A stretch of 64,000 bases of DNA from Bacillota bacterium. GTDB taxonomy: Bacteria > Bacillota > Clostridia > Lachnospirales > Lachnospiraceae. Under the pieces are notes generated by a model. It saw only the letters and a program-made list of their open reading frames with translations. It ran no database searches and was not told where the DNA came from. Positions 9,745 through 18,774 of the stretch are shown here, one piece after another. Within the stretch, counting starts at the first letter, position 1, and each line of letters starts with the position of its first letter. Location: NCBI GenBank assembly GCA_023415055.1, contig JAEZLZ010000088.1, forward strand, positions 4,712 through 68,711. The letters are read 5' to 3'. The position numbers and the translations under genes were made by a program.

Positions 9745-10812
9745 TTATTTATCCCATATAAAATAAAAAGGATCATACCCAGAGCCGCTAAAAGTTATAT
9801 AGTTATAGGAAATAACCAAAAGTATCGTTATATAAATAGTTAATACTCTTAATTCCTTACTACTAATTCGTGAAATGATCCATGGTATTAATAAAAGTAT
9901 GTATGGTGCAAAAAATTCAGCAATTCTTTGAATCATCTGTATCTTTAAACCCATGAAACTAAAAAAAGCATAAAATACAATTGCATTTACCCATACATTA
10001 ATTTTAGGTGATGATAAATCCAATTTTGAATAATTCACAAGAACAAATATTAATACTAAAAGCGGAAGAACAACATTCTTATAGCTAAAGCCTACCATTC
10101 CATAGGTCCCCATTTTAAAATAGGAATAAAAGAATTTTTGTATTATTGAGAGAATCAACTCCAAAAATGTCATTGAAACAAATAATGCTGTAATAGCAAG
10201 AAATAACTTTTTAACATTATATTTAAAATTCAGAACAAAAAAGAATGGGATCATAATTAGAGCTGATTTGTGAAATAAAGCAGCAACTACTATTACAATA
10301 AAATAATTTTTTGGCTTCTTTTCATAAAGAAATCTAGAACCCGAAAAAATAATTGCTGCCGCAATTATTTGTCTGATAATATTGAACGAAGTATAATAAG
10401 CACCAACATTAACAAACAATAATACGCTGAGCCAAATGTAAGTTGAGTATTTTTTGAATTGTATAAAAAATAGTACAATGATTATTAAGGATACAACAAT
10501 CATTATATACAAACTGTTCTTAGTAAATAAACCAACTATCTTATTAAGTAAAACATATCCAATCTCCTGTCCAAATTGAGTATTAAAGATCCCAGTAAAG
10601 CTGAATTTATTATACAAATCAAACAAGTCAGCATATCCCTTATAATCAGATGTAAAATCTCCTCTAAAGCCAGCTATCATTAATAGCACTAACCCAGTGA
10701 CAAAAAGATAAATGACACAAAACATATCAGTTTCTTTTTCATCATTTTTTGGAAATAAAAACAATACTGAATATGATAATAATATTATGTTCACAAGTAA
10801 ATAAATCAGCAT
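9745..10812 (-). CDS. EpsG-family polysaccharide polymerase (Wzy-like)
   Basis: This is a polytopic membrane protein of 355 residues with about ten hydrophobic segments. It shows the EpsG-family features: an arginine-containing loop (GFRGDFTSDYKGYADLF, about 48-64) and IIRQIIAAAIIFSG (about 145-158). Members of the family polymerise lipid-linked repeat units on the outside of the membrane. It is the only polymerase candidate in the locus and would work with the flippase at 6006-7475 and the Wzz-type protein at 2398-3441. A GGGGAC ribosome binding site precedes the ATG. Confidence 0.8.
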   Translation of the reverse strand: MLIYLLVNIILLSYSVLFLFPKNDEKETDMFCVIYLFVTGLVLLMIAGFRGDFTSDYKGYADLFDLYNKFSFTGIFNTQFGQEIGYVLLNKIVGLFTKNSLYIMIVVSLIIIVLFFIQFKKYSTYIWLSVLLFVNVGAYYTSFNIIRQIIAAAIIFSGSRFLYEKKPKNYFIVIVVAALFHKSALIMIPFFFVLNFKYNVKKLFLAITALFVSMTFLELILSIIQKFFYSYFKMGTYGMVGFSYKNVVLPLLVLIFVLVNYSKLDLSSPKINVWVNAIVFYAFFSFMGLKIQMIQRIAEFFAPYILLLIPWIISRISSKELRVLTIYITILLVISYNYITFSGSGYDPFYFIWDK

Positions 10813-10853
10813 CTTTGGTCCCCTATGTTTTCCAAGTTCTCACATTCGCCAAT

Positions 10854-12077
10854 TTATATATTTTTAGATAGTATAAAATTGACTATTCGCTTCCCTTGAT
10901 TAATATAATTTTTAGCACATGCAAAATCCTGAGCTTTCATACCGATATTTTGTCGTTCAATACTACTTAAACCCTGCACCGATTTTATAGTGTCACATAT
11001 TGTTTCTGGTTTATTATCATTTAAAATTATTACGTAATCCCTATAACCATCTGGGATGCCAGGCAACATAGTCGTTATTAATGGAGTCCCCGATAACATA
11101 TATTCGAGTGTTTTAGATGGGAATGAATATTTCACGAACTCATCAGAAGCTGAACGAGCATTTATTAGAAAATCCGCATTCCTTTGAATCATCAATATGT
11201 TGTCATTGGAAGTATAACCCATATATCTTATATTACTATGCTTAGAACAAATATCACTAAGTTCATCTTCATAATCACCACGACCATATATTTCAAGTTT
11301 GACGTCTTTATTATTTAGCATAATAATACCGTCAACAATATTGCATACGCCATATCTTCTGTCTAGCGAACCGGTATAAACAACTTTTATATCATTATCG
11401 CTTCTATTTTCTTTGCAATTAATATTTCTATTTATTTCATTTTCATCTATGATACCTTCAACAACTATGTAGGGTTTTCCTGGAGCAAAGTCTTCAGCTA
11501 AATACTTCGTAAGAGCAATTACCTTTGATGCCTTTTTCATCAAATGTTTTGATATAAAAAGTTCAATGCTCCTAAGATTTTTCTTTAGTCTGCTATCGAA
11601 GCCGCTAGGAACAGACGGAGGATCTGTCCAAATTGTTATAAAATCAATCTTATATAATTTAGATAATAAATATCCTATCATCATAAATGGAAGATGAACA
11701 GAATATACTATTATTCCGCCTTTGTTTTTAATTTTGTGATACTTTCTAAAACAGACGTATATACCAGAAAAGAACCTTGTAATTATTTTTAATAGGCTGG
11801 AGTTTGAATATGATAATTCTGAAATTGTAATTTTCTTACCTAAAATATCTAGTGTCCATTCATTACCCATAATCTGTTTTTCAGGATAGTAAGGATAATC
11901 AGAAACAGGTCTCGCTGAAACATATGTAAAATCACATGTATCACAAGCTTCCATTCCCTTTATTAAGTTCCAATTAAATTTATGTGTTTGTACTGTTGGA
12001 TTAGTATCTCGCGTAAATGTCCTTTTCATCTCATTTTCAGGTATTGCAAATCCCAAAAAAAGAAAATTCTCTTTCAT
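10854..12077 (-). CDS. GT4-family glycosyltransferase
   Basis: The product is a 407-residue GT-B glycosyltransferase. The donor-binding half contains KVVYTGSLDRRYGVCNIV (about 227-244), then LEIYGRGDYEDEL, and a serine-rich acidic region around SASDEFVKYSFPSKTLEYM (about 311-329), as in GT4 enzymes. The N-terminal half is less typical, with a cysteine-containing acceptor region. The gene begins 3 nt after the capG stop codon and has a GGGGGAA ribosome binding site inside the end of capG, so it is tightly coupled to the N-acetyl-L-fucosamine genes. Its sugar is unknown. Confidence 0.78.
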   Translation of the reverse strand: MKENFLFLGFAIPENEMKRTFTRDTNPTVQTHKFNWNLIKGMEACDTCDFTYVSARPVSDYPYYPEKQIMGNEWTLDILGKKITISELSYSNSSLLKIITRFFSGIYVCFRKYHKIKNKGGIIVYSVHLPFMMIGYLLSKLYKIDFITIWTDPPSVPSGFDSRLKKNLRSIELFISKHLMKKASKVIALTKYLAEDFAPGKPYIVVEGIIDENEINRNINCKENRSDNDIKVVYTGSLDRRYGVCNIVDGIIMLNNKDVKLEIYGRGDYEDELSDICSKHSNIRYMGYTSNDNILMIQRNADFLINARSASDEFVKYSFPSKTLEYMLSGTPLITTMLPGIPDGYRDYVIILNDNKPETICDTIKSVQGLSSIERQNIGMKAQDFACAKNYINQGKRIVNFILSKNI

Positions 12078-12080
12078 TCA

Positions 12081-13205
12081 CTATTTCCCCCAAACAACTC
12101 TATTAACATAATCCGTATATGATAATATTATCCTTAATACCTTGTCTGATACGTTAGGCATACTATAGTCAGATACTCTTCTTAGGGAATCTTTTTGTTG
12201 GGTTTCTAAAATTTCTAAACCTTGTAATATTCTTTCTTTCTTTAAACCAACCATCATAACAGTTGCTTCTTCCATTGCTTCCGGTCTTTCGTGAGCTTGT
12301 CTTATATTCAGTGCCTTAAATCCCAGAACAGAAGACTCTTCACTAATCGTACCGCTATCACTAATAACTACTTTTGAATTTATTTGAAGCTTCACATAAT
12401 CATTAAATCCGAGTGGTTTCATTATCTGTACTAACGGATTAAATTTTATCTCTTTTTGATTAATCATATTTCTAGTTCTTGGATGGGTGCTAATTATAAC
12501 CGGCATCTTATACTTATCGGCAATCGCATTAATACTATTTACTAAATCTTCAAAATTTTCTTCTGAATTAATATTCTCTTCTCTGTGCGCTGAGACTACA
12601 AAATACTGACCTTCCAGTAATTCTAATCTTTCTAAAATATTTGAATTATCAATATCCGTTAACCTGGAGTTTATAACTTCAAACATTGGACTTCCCGTCT
12701 TAATTACTCGATCTGCCGGTAGTCCTTCTCGTAATAAATATTCACGTGCAATATCACTGTAGGGCATATTAATGTCTGATGTATGATCAACTATTTTTCT
12801 GTTCGTTTCCTCTGGAACCCTTTGATCAAAACATCTATTTCCTGCTTCCATATGAAAAATCGGAATATGTCTTCTCTTGGCTGCTATCACGCTTAAGCAA
12901 CTATTGGTATCTCCCAGTACTAGCAATGCATCTGGCTTTACTTCTTCTAAGATAGGATCTATATTAATTAATATATTCCCAATCGTTTCCACTGCTGTAC
13001 CAGTTGCTGCATTCAAGAAGTAATCTGGCTTCTTCAATTTAAAATCATCAAAAAAAACCTCATTTAATTCGTAATCATAATTTTGTCCGGTATGAACAAG
13101 TGTATGATTTATAGCTTCTGATGCCTCTAACTTATTAATAACAGCAGATAGCCGTATAATCTCAGGTCTTGTACCCACTACTGTCATAACTTTAAGCTTT
13201 TTCAT
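12081..13205 (-). CDS. capG: CapG/WbjD-type UDP-2-acetamido-2,6-dideoxy-L-talose 2-epimerase
   Basis: This protein belongs to the non-hydrolysing UDP-GlcNAc 2-epimerase family (WecB fold, 374 residues). The signature VVGTRPEIIRLSAV (about 9-22), the VLGDTNSCLS and HMEAGNRCFDQRVPEE motifs and the C-terminal SGTISEES are all present. Because it follows capE and capF, its likely step is the last one, giving UDP-N-acetyl-L-fucosamine, as in Staphylococcus CapG and Pseudomonas WbjD, rather than making UDP-ManNAc. A GGAGG ribosome binding site lies 8 nt before the ATG. The family is certain; the substrate rests on gene order. Confidence 0.88.
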   Translation of the reverse strand: MKKLKVMTVVGTRPEIIRLSAVINKLEASEAINHTLVHTGQNYDYELNEVFFDDFKLKKPDYFLNAATGTAVETIGNILINIDPILEEVKPDALLVLGDTNSCLSVIAAKRRHIPIFHMEAGNRCFDQRVPEETNRKIVDHTSDINMPYSDIAREYLLREGLPADRVIKTGSPMFEVINSRLTDIDNSNILERLELLEGQYFVVSAHREENINSEENFEDLVNSINAIADKYKMPVIISTHPRTRNMINQKEIKFNPLVQIMKPLGFNDYVKLQINSKVVISDSGTISEESSVLGFKALNIRQAHERPEAMEEATVMMVGLKKERILQGLEILETQQKDSLRRVSDYSMPNVSDKVLRIILSYTDYVNRVVWGK

Positions 13206-13208
13206 CGA

Positions 13209-14318
13209 TTATACCTCCAAAAAATAAGTATCCGGTTTTTCTTTATTAAACGGCTCATTTGCCCACATAACAGTAACAAGATCTGTGTCTCCTTCGTTAA
13301 TTATGTTATGCGTGTAACCGGTAGGAATATCTACTACTTCCAATTTATCTCCATTTACATGATAATTAATAATTTCATTCGATCCGATTTTACGAAATTG
13401 AATTAATCCTTTTCCTCTTACCACTAAAAACTTTTCGTTCTTAGTGTGGTGCCAATGATTTCCTTTCGTTATTCCTGGTTTCGATATGTTGATTGATATC
13501 TGTCCGCGTTCCGGCGTTCGAATAAACTCAGTAAAAGAACCTCTTTCATCAATATTCATTTTTAGAGGATAACTAAATTGTTCATTTGGCAAGTAGCTTA
13601 GATATGTACTATAAAGCTTTTTAACAAGTTCATCGCTCATATCTGGTATGGTTAAATTATTCCTAGATTCATGAAAGGAATAAATTAATTCCGCAATCTT
13701 ACCGAGTGTAACTGTATATGTAACAGCCACAGAGTAATATCTGTCTAATCTATTTTCTGATGAATGTAATGCATTTATAAATTCATTAATAACATCATCA
13801 ATATATACTAAGTTCATTACTACGTTGGGGTCATTAACTTTTATCTCCAAATTGTTTGCTATATTATTGCAGAAAGTTGCAACAACACTGTTATAATTTG
13901 GTCGGCACCACTTTCCGAATACATTGGGCAATCGATATATAAGTACCTTATTACCAGTCTCATTTGCATATGTCAAAAGAGCCTCTTCTCCTGCTTTTTT
14001 GCTCTTACCATAAGAATTATCCAATTCGGCTTGAATAGAAGAAGTAATGAGAATAGGTGCTGTGTTATTATACTTCTTTAGGTTATTCAATAGCACTGTT
14101 GTAAAGCCATAGTTTCCTTGCATAAACTCTTCATCATTTTGAGGACGGTTTACTCCCGCAAGATGAAAGACAAAGTCACAGTCTCTCGCAAATTGATCTA
14201 ATGTTGAGATATCAGAATCAATATCATATTCATAAACATCATAATATTTACGATTGTATAATTCGGCTATTAGATTTTTTCCGATAAACCCCTTTGCTCC
14301 GGTAATTAATATCTTCAT
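13209..14318 (-). CDS. capF: CapF/WbjC-type bifunctional reductase (dehydrogenase plus cupin)
   Basis: The 369-residue protein has two parts. The N-terminal NAD(P)-binding SDR domain starts MKILITGAKGFIGKNL and has a YGKSKKAGE active-site segment (about 107-115). The C-terminal cupin (about 250-369) contains metal-binding histidines in KGNHWHHTKNEKFL and a later YTHNI. This layout is typical of CapF, which epimerises at C3 and reduces the CapE product to UDP-2-acetamido-2,6-dideoxy-L-talose. The ATG overlaps the capE stop by one base (TAATG), so capE and capF are coupled. Confidence 0.9.
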   Translation of the reverse strand: MKILITGAKGFIGKNLIAELYNRKYYDVYEYDIDSDISTLDQFARDCDFVFHLAGVNRPQNDEEFMQGNYGFTTVLLNNLKKYNNTAPILITSSIQAELDNSYGKSKKAGEEALLTYANETGNKVLIYRLPNVFGKWCRPNYNSVVATFCNNIANNLEIKVNDPNVVMNLVYIDDVINEFINALHSSENRLDRYYSVAVTYTVTLGKIAELIYSFHESRNNLTIPDMSDELVKKLYSTYLSYLPNEQFSYPLKMNIDERGSFTEFIRTPERGQISINISKPGITKGNHWHHTKNEKFLVVRGKGLIQFRKIGSNEIINYHVNGDKLEVVDIPTGYTHNIINEGDTDLVTVMWANEPFNKEKPDTYFLEV

Positions 14319-15340
14319 TATCTATTCTCCCATGCTTTAATTTCTTCTCTAATATATGATAATGTCAATAATTTTGCTTTGGTCTGTTCAACAGTAAGAA
14401 GTTCTGTGTTATTAGAATTGAATTCTGATAGTCTTGTTCTGTCATGATCTCCATCTACAAAGTACTTATCATAATTTAGATCTCTTTTATCAGCTGGAAC
14501 ACGATAGAAATTTCCCATATCAATTGCCTGAGAACACTCTTCATTTGTTAGTAATGTCTCATACATTTTTTCACCATGGCGGATACCAATTATCTTTATT
14601 GGATTCTCCACATGGAATAATTCCTGAACTGCTTGTGCTAATACCTCGATCGTAGTAGCCGGTGCCTTCTGAACCATGATGTCTCCACTCTCAGCATTTT
14701 CAAAAGCAAATAGCACTAGTTCTACTGCTTCCTCAAGACTCATAATGAATCGAGTCATCTTGGGTTCTGTTATTGTCAGCGGCTGTCCTGATTTAATCTG
14801 TTCAATAAATAACGGAATAACAGAACCTCTGGAACACATAACATTTCCATATCTTGTACCACAAATCAATGTCTTATTAGGATCAACTGTACGAGATTTT
14901 GCAACAAATACCTTTTCCATCATCGCTTTGGAGGTTCCCATTGCATTAACCGGATATGCTGCTTTATCTGTAGATAAGCAAATGACCTTTTTTACTCCAG
15001 CTTCGATACATGTTGTAAGTACATTATCTGTTCCAATCACATTCGTCTTTACTGCTTCTAAAGGGAAAAACTCACAGGACGGTACTTGCTTTAATGCTGC
15101 TGCATGAAATACATAATCAACTCCATAAATTGCATTTTTTATACTTTGTTGATCCCTTACATCTCCAATATAGTATTTAATCTTATCATTATTATACTTA
15201 TGCCGCATATCGTCTTGCTTTTTTTCATCTCTTGAAAATATACGTATCTCTTTTACCTCAGTATCAAGAAATCTTTCTAATACTGCATTGCCAAAAGAAC
15301 CTGTTCCCCCGGTAATTAATAAGATTTTATTTTTAAACAT
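14318..15340 (-). CDS. capE: CapE/WbjB-type UDP-GlcNAc 4,6-dehydratase/5-epimerase
   Basis: This is a soluble SDR dehydratase of 340 residues that converts UDP-GlcNAc to the 4-keto-6-deoxy-L-sugar, the first step to UDP-L-FucNAc. It has the Rossmann motif TGGTGSFG near the N-terminus. The catalytic segment LSTDKAAYPVNAMGTSKAMM carries the Met-x3-Lys pattern in place of the usual Tyr-x3-Lys, as in the CapE/FlaA1 group. I start at 15340, where GGAGG lies 7 nt upstream, rather than at the ATG at 15364. It is distinct from the membrane-bound PglF-type dehydratase at 19989-21848, so the locus has two UDP-GlcNAc 4,6-dehydratases. Confidence 0.92.
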   Translation of the reverse strand: MFKNKILLITGGTGSFGNAVLERFLDTEVKEIRIFSRDEKKQDDMRHKYNNDKIKYYIGDVRDQQSIKNAIYGVDYVFHAAALKQVPSCEFFPLEAVKTNVIGTDNVLTTCIEAGVKKVICLSTDKAAYPVNAMGTSKAMMEKVFVAKSRTVDPNKTLICGTRYGNVMCSRGSVIPLFIEQIKSGQPLTITEPKMTRFIMSLEEAVELVLFAFENAESGDIMVQKAPATTIEVLAQAVQELFHVENPIKIIGIRHGEKMYETLLTNEECSQAIDMGNFYRVPADKRDLNYDKYFVDGDHDRTRLSEFNSNNTELLTVEQTKAKLLTLSYIREEIKAWENR

Positions 15341-15356
15341 GCTGTATCCTCCGTTA

Positions 15357-16580
15357 CTATTCATGAATTCTATGTATATATGCTGCCATTATTTCATTAT
15401 AAGCGATTTTTGTATCATAATGCACTCTTAAAAATTCTTTACCTCGAATTCCTTTTTCCTTTATTAATTGGTGATCTTTCAGAATTATATTTAAAGTAGC
15501 AACATATTGACTTAAGCTATCGCTTTTACACCACCATCCAAAATCACCTGTGATAATTGCTTCACCAACATCGGTATTGTCATCAGTAGATGCAAAAACC
15601 GGAATATTATGATTTAAGTAGTCTAATATCCTTGATGGAAAATTAGGTACAGTAAATCTATGATCTAAAAAGATCAATCCAACGTCACAAGCCTCTAGTA
15701 ATTCCCCATATTCTTTTGTATTTTTAGTATCTAGTACAGTTAAATTGGCATTACTATGTTCGTTATAATATTCTTTGATTTTATAGAAGTCCGTCCCCGA
15801 CCCGCACATAACAAAATGACATTCAGTCCGATGTTCTATACTCTGAAGTACTTTAATAATAAAATCAACATCTTGAGGTTTACCAAAATTACCTCCATAA
15901 ATAAATATTGTTTTATCGATAGGTAACGAAAACTTTTCTCGATTAGCGCTTTTGTCAATATAAGAAGCAGCAGGAAGTGGATTAATTGTATTGGGACATA
16001 AACCTACTTTATCTATTAATTGCGGATTATGTTTAATCAAAAAATTTATATTAGCATCAGACATACATCCAATATGATCTGATATTTTATATAAAACTTT
16101 TTCTTTACTTCTGAAATATTGATATATAAACCGTTTTACCCCTTTTCTGCATAAAATACCTATATCTACTGCATTTTGAGGAAATATATCTTTCAACATC
16201 AAATAAGTGAATGCATTATCTCTTTTCTTAAGATACCTTACCGTCGATGCAACTGTTATGGGAGGTGTTGAATATAGAACAATATCAAACTTAACATCTG
16301 AATAATATGTACGAATAGCATTAATGAAAATTGAACCAATGCATAATGTTGATATTCCTTTTTCAAACAATCCAACTTTTGTTATATTACCTGTCCGTAC
16401 TCTCAATACCTGTATTCCATGCTCATTCTTAAGCTGTGTAGGAAAACCCGTTCTTTTTTCGCGTTGACATATGACATAGACCGAATGCCCTTCATCACGA
16501 AAATGTCTTAGTAAATCCGGATATACTGCTGTCTCACTTAAATCTGCTAAACCACCTATAGAAATAAATAATATGTTCAT
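15357..16580 (-). CDS. GT4 glycosyltransferase, WbuB-like (candidate L-FucNAc transferase)
   Basis: This is a 407-residue GT-B enzyme with a GG-rich N-terminus (ISIGGLADLSETAVYPDLLR), a YSTPPITVASTVRYL acceptor-side motif (about 103-117) and the donor-site IYGGNFGKPQDVDFI (about 227-241). The STPPITVA motif is typical of WbuB/FnlA-associated transferases that add L-FucNAc to the first sugar. It lies directly upstream of capE-capF-capG. I therefore infer that it attaches L-FucNAc to the undecaprenyl-linked bacillosamine-type sugar. The GT4 family assignment is firm; the sugar is inferred from context. Confidence 0.78.
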   Translation of the reverse strand: MNILFISIGGLADLSETAVYPDLLRHFRDEGHSVYVICQREKRTGFPTQLKNEHGIQVLRVRTGNITKVGLFEKGISTLCIGSIFINAIRTYYSDVKFDIVLYSTPPITVASTVRYLKKRDNAFTYLMLKDIFPQNAVDIGILCRKGVKRFIYQYFRSKEKVLYKISDHIGCMSDANINFLIKHNPQLIDKVGLCPNTINPLPAASYIDKSANREKFSLPIDKTIFIYGGNFGKPQDVDFIIKVLQSIEHRTECHFVMCGSGTDFYKIKEYYNEHSNANLTVLDTKNTKEYGELLEACDVGLIFLDHRFTVPNFPSRILDYLNHNIPVFASTDDNTDVGEAIITGDFGWWCKSDSLSQYVATLNIILKDHQLIKEKGIRGKEFLRVHYDTKIAYNEIMAAYIHRIHE

Positions 16581-16618
16581 AACATAATCCCATCACTTTC
16601 GTGTATAACAGAATACAT

Positions 16619-17680
16619 TTATATTCCATCTCTGTATTTAGGAAAAAAGCCTTTTGTATCTATAGTATCATAATAATCATCCAAATCTAATCTCTTATTA
16701 CGGTATGTTGTAAGTTCTATATATTTATCTCTATCAAGAATCTTCTTGCCAACATAAAAATCGTAGATACCATTTGGTGCAAAGCTTTTCTTGTATCGAT
16801 AAATACCATCATCCTCTCCATAGCCCCCACCTAACACAAATCTTTTGAGTCCTTTATTTTTTGCCCACTTTATTATCTCAAATTTTAGGAAGTCATTCGG
16901 TCTAAGGTGAAAATATTCAGAAAATGTACCTCCTAGGAATGAATAGCTATTTTCACTTCCATATAAAACAAGTTCTGTTGAAATAATTTTCTCCTCATAT
17001 AACACATGAAAGTACACATAGTTATCATGCATTTCATTAATTGTATCAAAGAACTTTTTATCAAAAAAATAACCACTGTTAGCATTATTGCGTTCCATTG
17101 TATCGTAATATATTTCCAAGAATTCATTGATACGTTTACCACTTATATCAATTTCTATTGTAAGGCCAGTTTGCTTGGCTTTGTTTATATTTTTTCTAAC
17201 CTTATGTTCAAAATCCATTAACATATCATCAATTGATAAATCCAAATTTCGAACTATATTATGTGAATTGCTTTCAACATTACCATCATAATATTGGTGG
17301 TAGTTATTAAATAAATGAAATCGAGTAAATTCACTAATGACTCTATTTTCAGTGCAAAATTTATCATAAGCTTCATTAATATTTTTATAATTATTACCTT
17401 CGACCAAAAAACCTCCATACCCATAAGGAGTTATCAAATCAATATATCCACTAAACGATGTGATATTCTTGTAGAAATCTATATCACCAATACTTCGCTT
17501 TATTACTACATTAATTGCTCGAGTATCGCCATCATTGTAGTATAATAATATAGGTTCCCCGCCATTATATGATTGAAAGGCTTTTGAGTAATTATTAAGG
17601 TAAAAGACATCATAACATTTAAAACTTCTTACTATCTCATCCCATTTATTTGTCTCGTTAATTTCTATAACATTAAGCAT
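16619..17680 (-). CDS. FemAB-like GNAT acyltransferase
   Basis: The protein has 353 residues and the double-GNAT architecture of FemAB/BacA-type proteins (Acetyltransf_6). The second half contains RKNINKAKQTGLTIEID (about 161-177), FHVLYEEKIISTELVLYG (about 222-239) and the terminal RFVLGGGYGEDDGIYRYKKS motif (about 287-306), which resembles the conserved G-x-YRYKKSF ending. Such enzymes transfer amino acids or acyl groups to sugars or lipid-linked precursors. Here it may decorate an amino sugar of the repeat unit, for example by aminoacylation. Donor and target are unknown. Confidence 0.7.
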   Translation of the reverse strand: MLNVIEINETNKWDEIVRSFKCYDVFYLNNYSKAFQSYNGGEPILLYYNDGDTRAINVVIKRSIGDIDFYKNITSFSGYIDLITPYGYGGFLVEGNNYKNINEAYDKFCTENRVISEFTRFHLFNNYHQYYDGNVESNSHNIVRNLDLSIDDMLMDFEHKVRKNINKAKQTGLTIEIDISGKRINEFLEIYYDTMERNNANSGYFFDKKFFDTINEMHDNYVYFHVLYEEKIISTELVLYGSENSYSFLGGTFSEYFHLRPNDFLKFEIIKWAKNKGLKRFVLGGGYGEDDGIYRYKKSFAPNGIYDFYVGKKILDRDKYIELTTYRNKRLDLDDYYDTIDTKGFFPKYRDGI

Positions 17681-17691
17681 TATATATTCAC

Positions 17692-18150
17692 CTACAATTT
17701 CTTCGTCATTAGTCTCTTTTCAGTAAGATATCCCAAACTTTCATACAAACTAACTGCTGCTCTATTTTCTTCAATAACGTTCAACTCTAATGTCGTTATA
17801 TCATTATTTTTCGCTTGCTTTTCAGCTTCCATCATCAACTGCTTACCTATGCCTTTATTTCTATATTCTTCTTTAACAACAATTTGAATTACATGTAATC
17901 TTTGCTCACCTTGGTTAATATTCTTAAATAACCATATAAATCCAACCAGATCCTCGTCATTACATGCACCTATAATTATTGCTTTATCATTTTTAACATA
18001 CTCTACCATGTTCTCTATTTTTTCATTACAAATAGAAATACATTCTTCAATTGACAATTTAAAATTTATTTTGTAAACATCAATTAATAGTTTATATAAG
18101 ATAGATTTATATTCAATTATATTTTCATAACTCAGCATTTTTATATTCAA
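17692..18150 (-). CDS. GNAT N-acetyltransferase
   Basis: This is a small GNAT-fold acetyltransferase of about 150 residues. It has the acetyl-CoA-binding motif VVKEEYRNKGIGKQLMMEAE (about 88-107) and the closing LELNVIEENRAAVSLYESLGY motif in two parts after it. Its beginning overlaps the end of the PglC-like gene. A GTG at 18159, a TTG at 18150 and an ATG at 18138 are possible starts; TTG best fits the AGAGG ribosome binding site 8 nt upstream. Position suggests that it N-acetylates the 4-amino sugar made by the PglF/PglE pair, a role that PglD (a left-handed beta-helix enzyme) plays elsewhere. That role is inferred. Confidence 0.75.
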   Translation of the reverse strand: MNIKMLSYENIIEYKSILYKLLIDVYKINFKLSIEECISICNEKIENMVEYVKNDKAIIIGACNDEDLVGFIWLFKNINQGEQRLHVIQIVVKEEYRNKGIGKQLMMEAEKQAKNNDITTLELNVIEENRAAVSLYESLGYLTEKRLMTKKL

Positions 18151-18763
18151 TTGATGCACCTCTTTCTATATCCAGATCTTTTAATAAAGTCTGATCTACT
18201 ATAGTAATATCATCTCTTTTAAGTACCTTGATAATAGTTAAGAATAGTATTTTAATGTCATAGAGAAAACTTACGTTATTTACATATATTACATCGAGTT
18301 CCAACCTTTTGTCCCAATCAAGATTATTTCTTCCATTTATTTGAGCCAACCCTGATAAGCCTGGTCTTACACTATGACGCAGTTTTTCTGTATCTGAGTA
18401 ATAGGGTAGATATCTTATTAACAGCGGTCTAGGTCCAATGATTGACATATCCCCCTTAATTATATTGAATAATTCTGGTAATTCATCAAGCGACATTACT
18501 CTAATGATTTTACCTAACTTTGTTATTCTCATACTATCTGGTAACAGATTTCCTTTTTCATCTGTTTTATTATTCATAGTTCTAAATTTATACAGAGTAA
18601 AAATTTTCTCATTTAGTCCTGGTCTTTTTTGTTTAAAAATAACTGGTCTGCCCAATTTCACCCCTATTAGTACAGCTAAAACAATAAATAAAGGCAACAG
18701 TATAATAATAAAACAAAATGATATCGTAATATCAAGTAATCTTTTAATAAAGCGTTTATACAT
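18125..18763 (-). CDS. Initiating undecaprenyl-phosphate phosphosugar transferase (PglC-like)
   Basis: This is a small monotopic phosphoglycosyl transferase of 212 residues, the catalytic core alone as in PglC. A re-entrant N-terminal helix (about 12-34) is followed by PVIFKQKRPG, FTLYKFRTM, the catalytic DE pair in SLDELPELFNIIKGDMSIIG (about 90-109) and GPRPLL. It would move a sugar-1-phosphate, probably di-N-acetylbacillosamine or a precursor, from UDP to undecaprenyl phosphate and so start the repeat unit. It sits between the PglE-type aminotransferase and the GNAT gene, an arrangement like the fused acetyltransferase-PglC of Neisseria. Confidence 0.9.
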   Translation of the reverse strand: MYKRFIKRLLDITISFCFIIILLPLFIVLAVLIGVKLGRPVIFKQKRPGLNEKIFTLYKFRTMNNKTDEKGNLLPDSMRITKLGKIIRVMSLDELPELFNIIKGDMSIIGPRPLLIRYLPYYSDTEKLRHSVRPGLSGLAQINGRNNLDWDKRLELDVIYVNNVSFLYDIKILFLTIIKVLKRDDITIVDQTLLKDLDIERGASIEYKNAEL

Positions 18764-18774
18764 ATAACCAAGTC

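Noticed and set aside
14676..15107. 143-codon plus-strand frame
   Set aside because: Antisense to the strongly conserved capE gene; no start signal and no recognisable domain.
18125..18159. Fusion of the PglC-like protein with the GNAT
   Set aside because: The genes are in different frames with a clean stop; the overlap reflects coupling and not a fusion.
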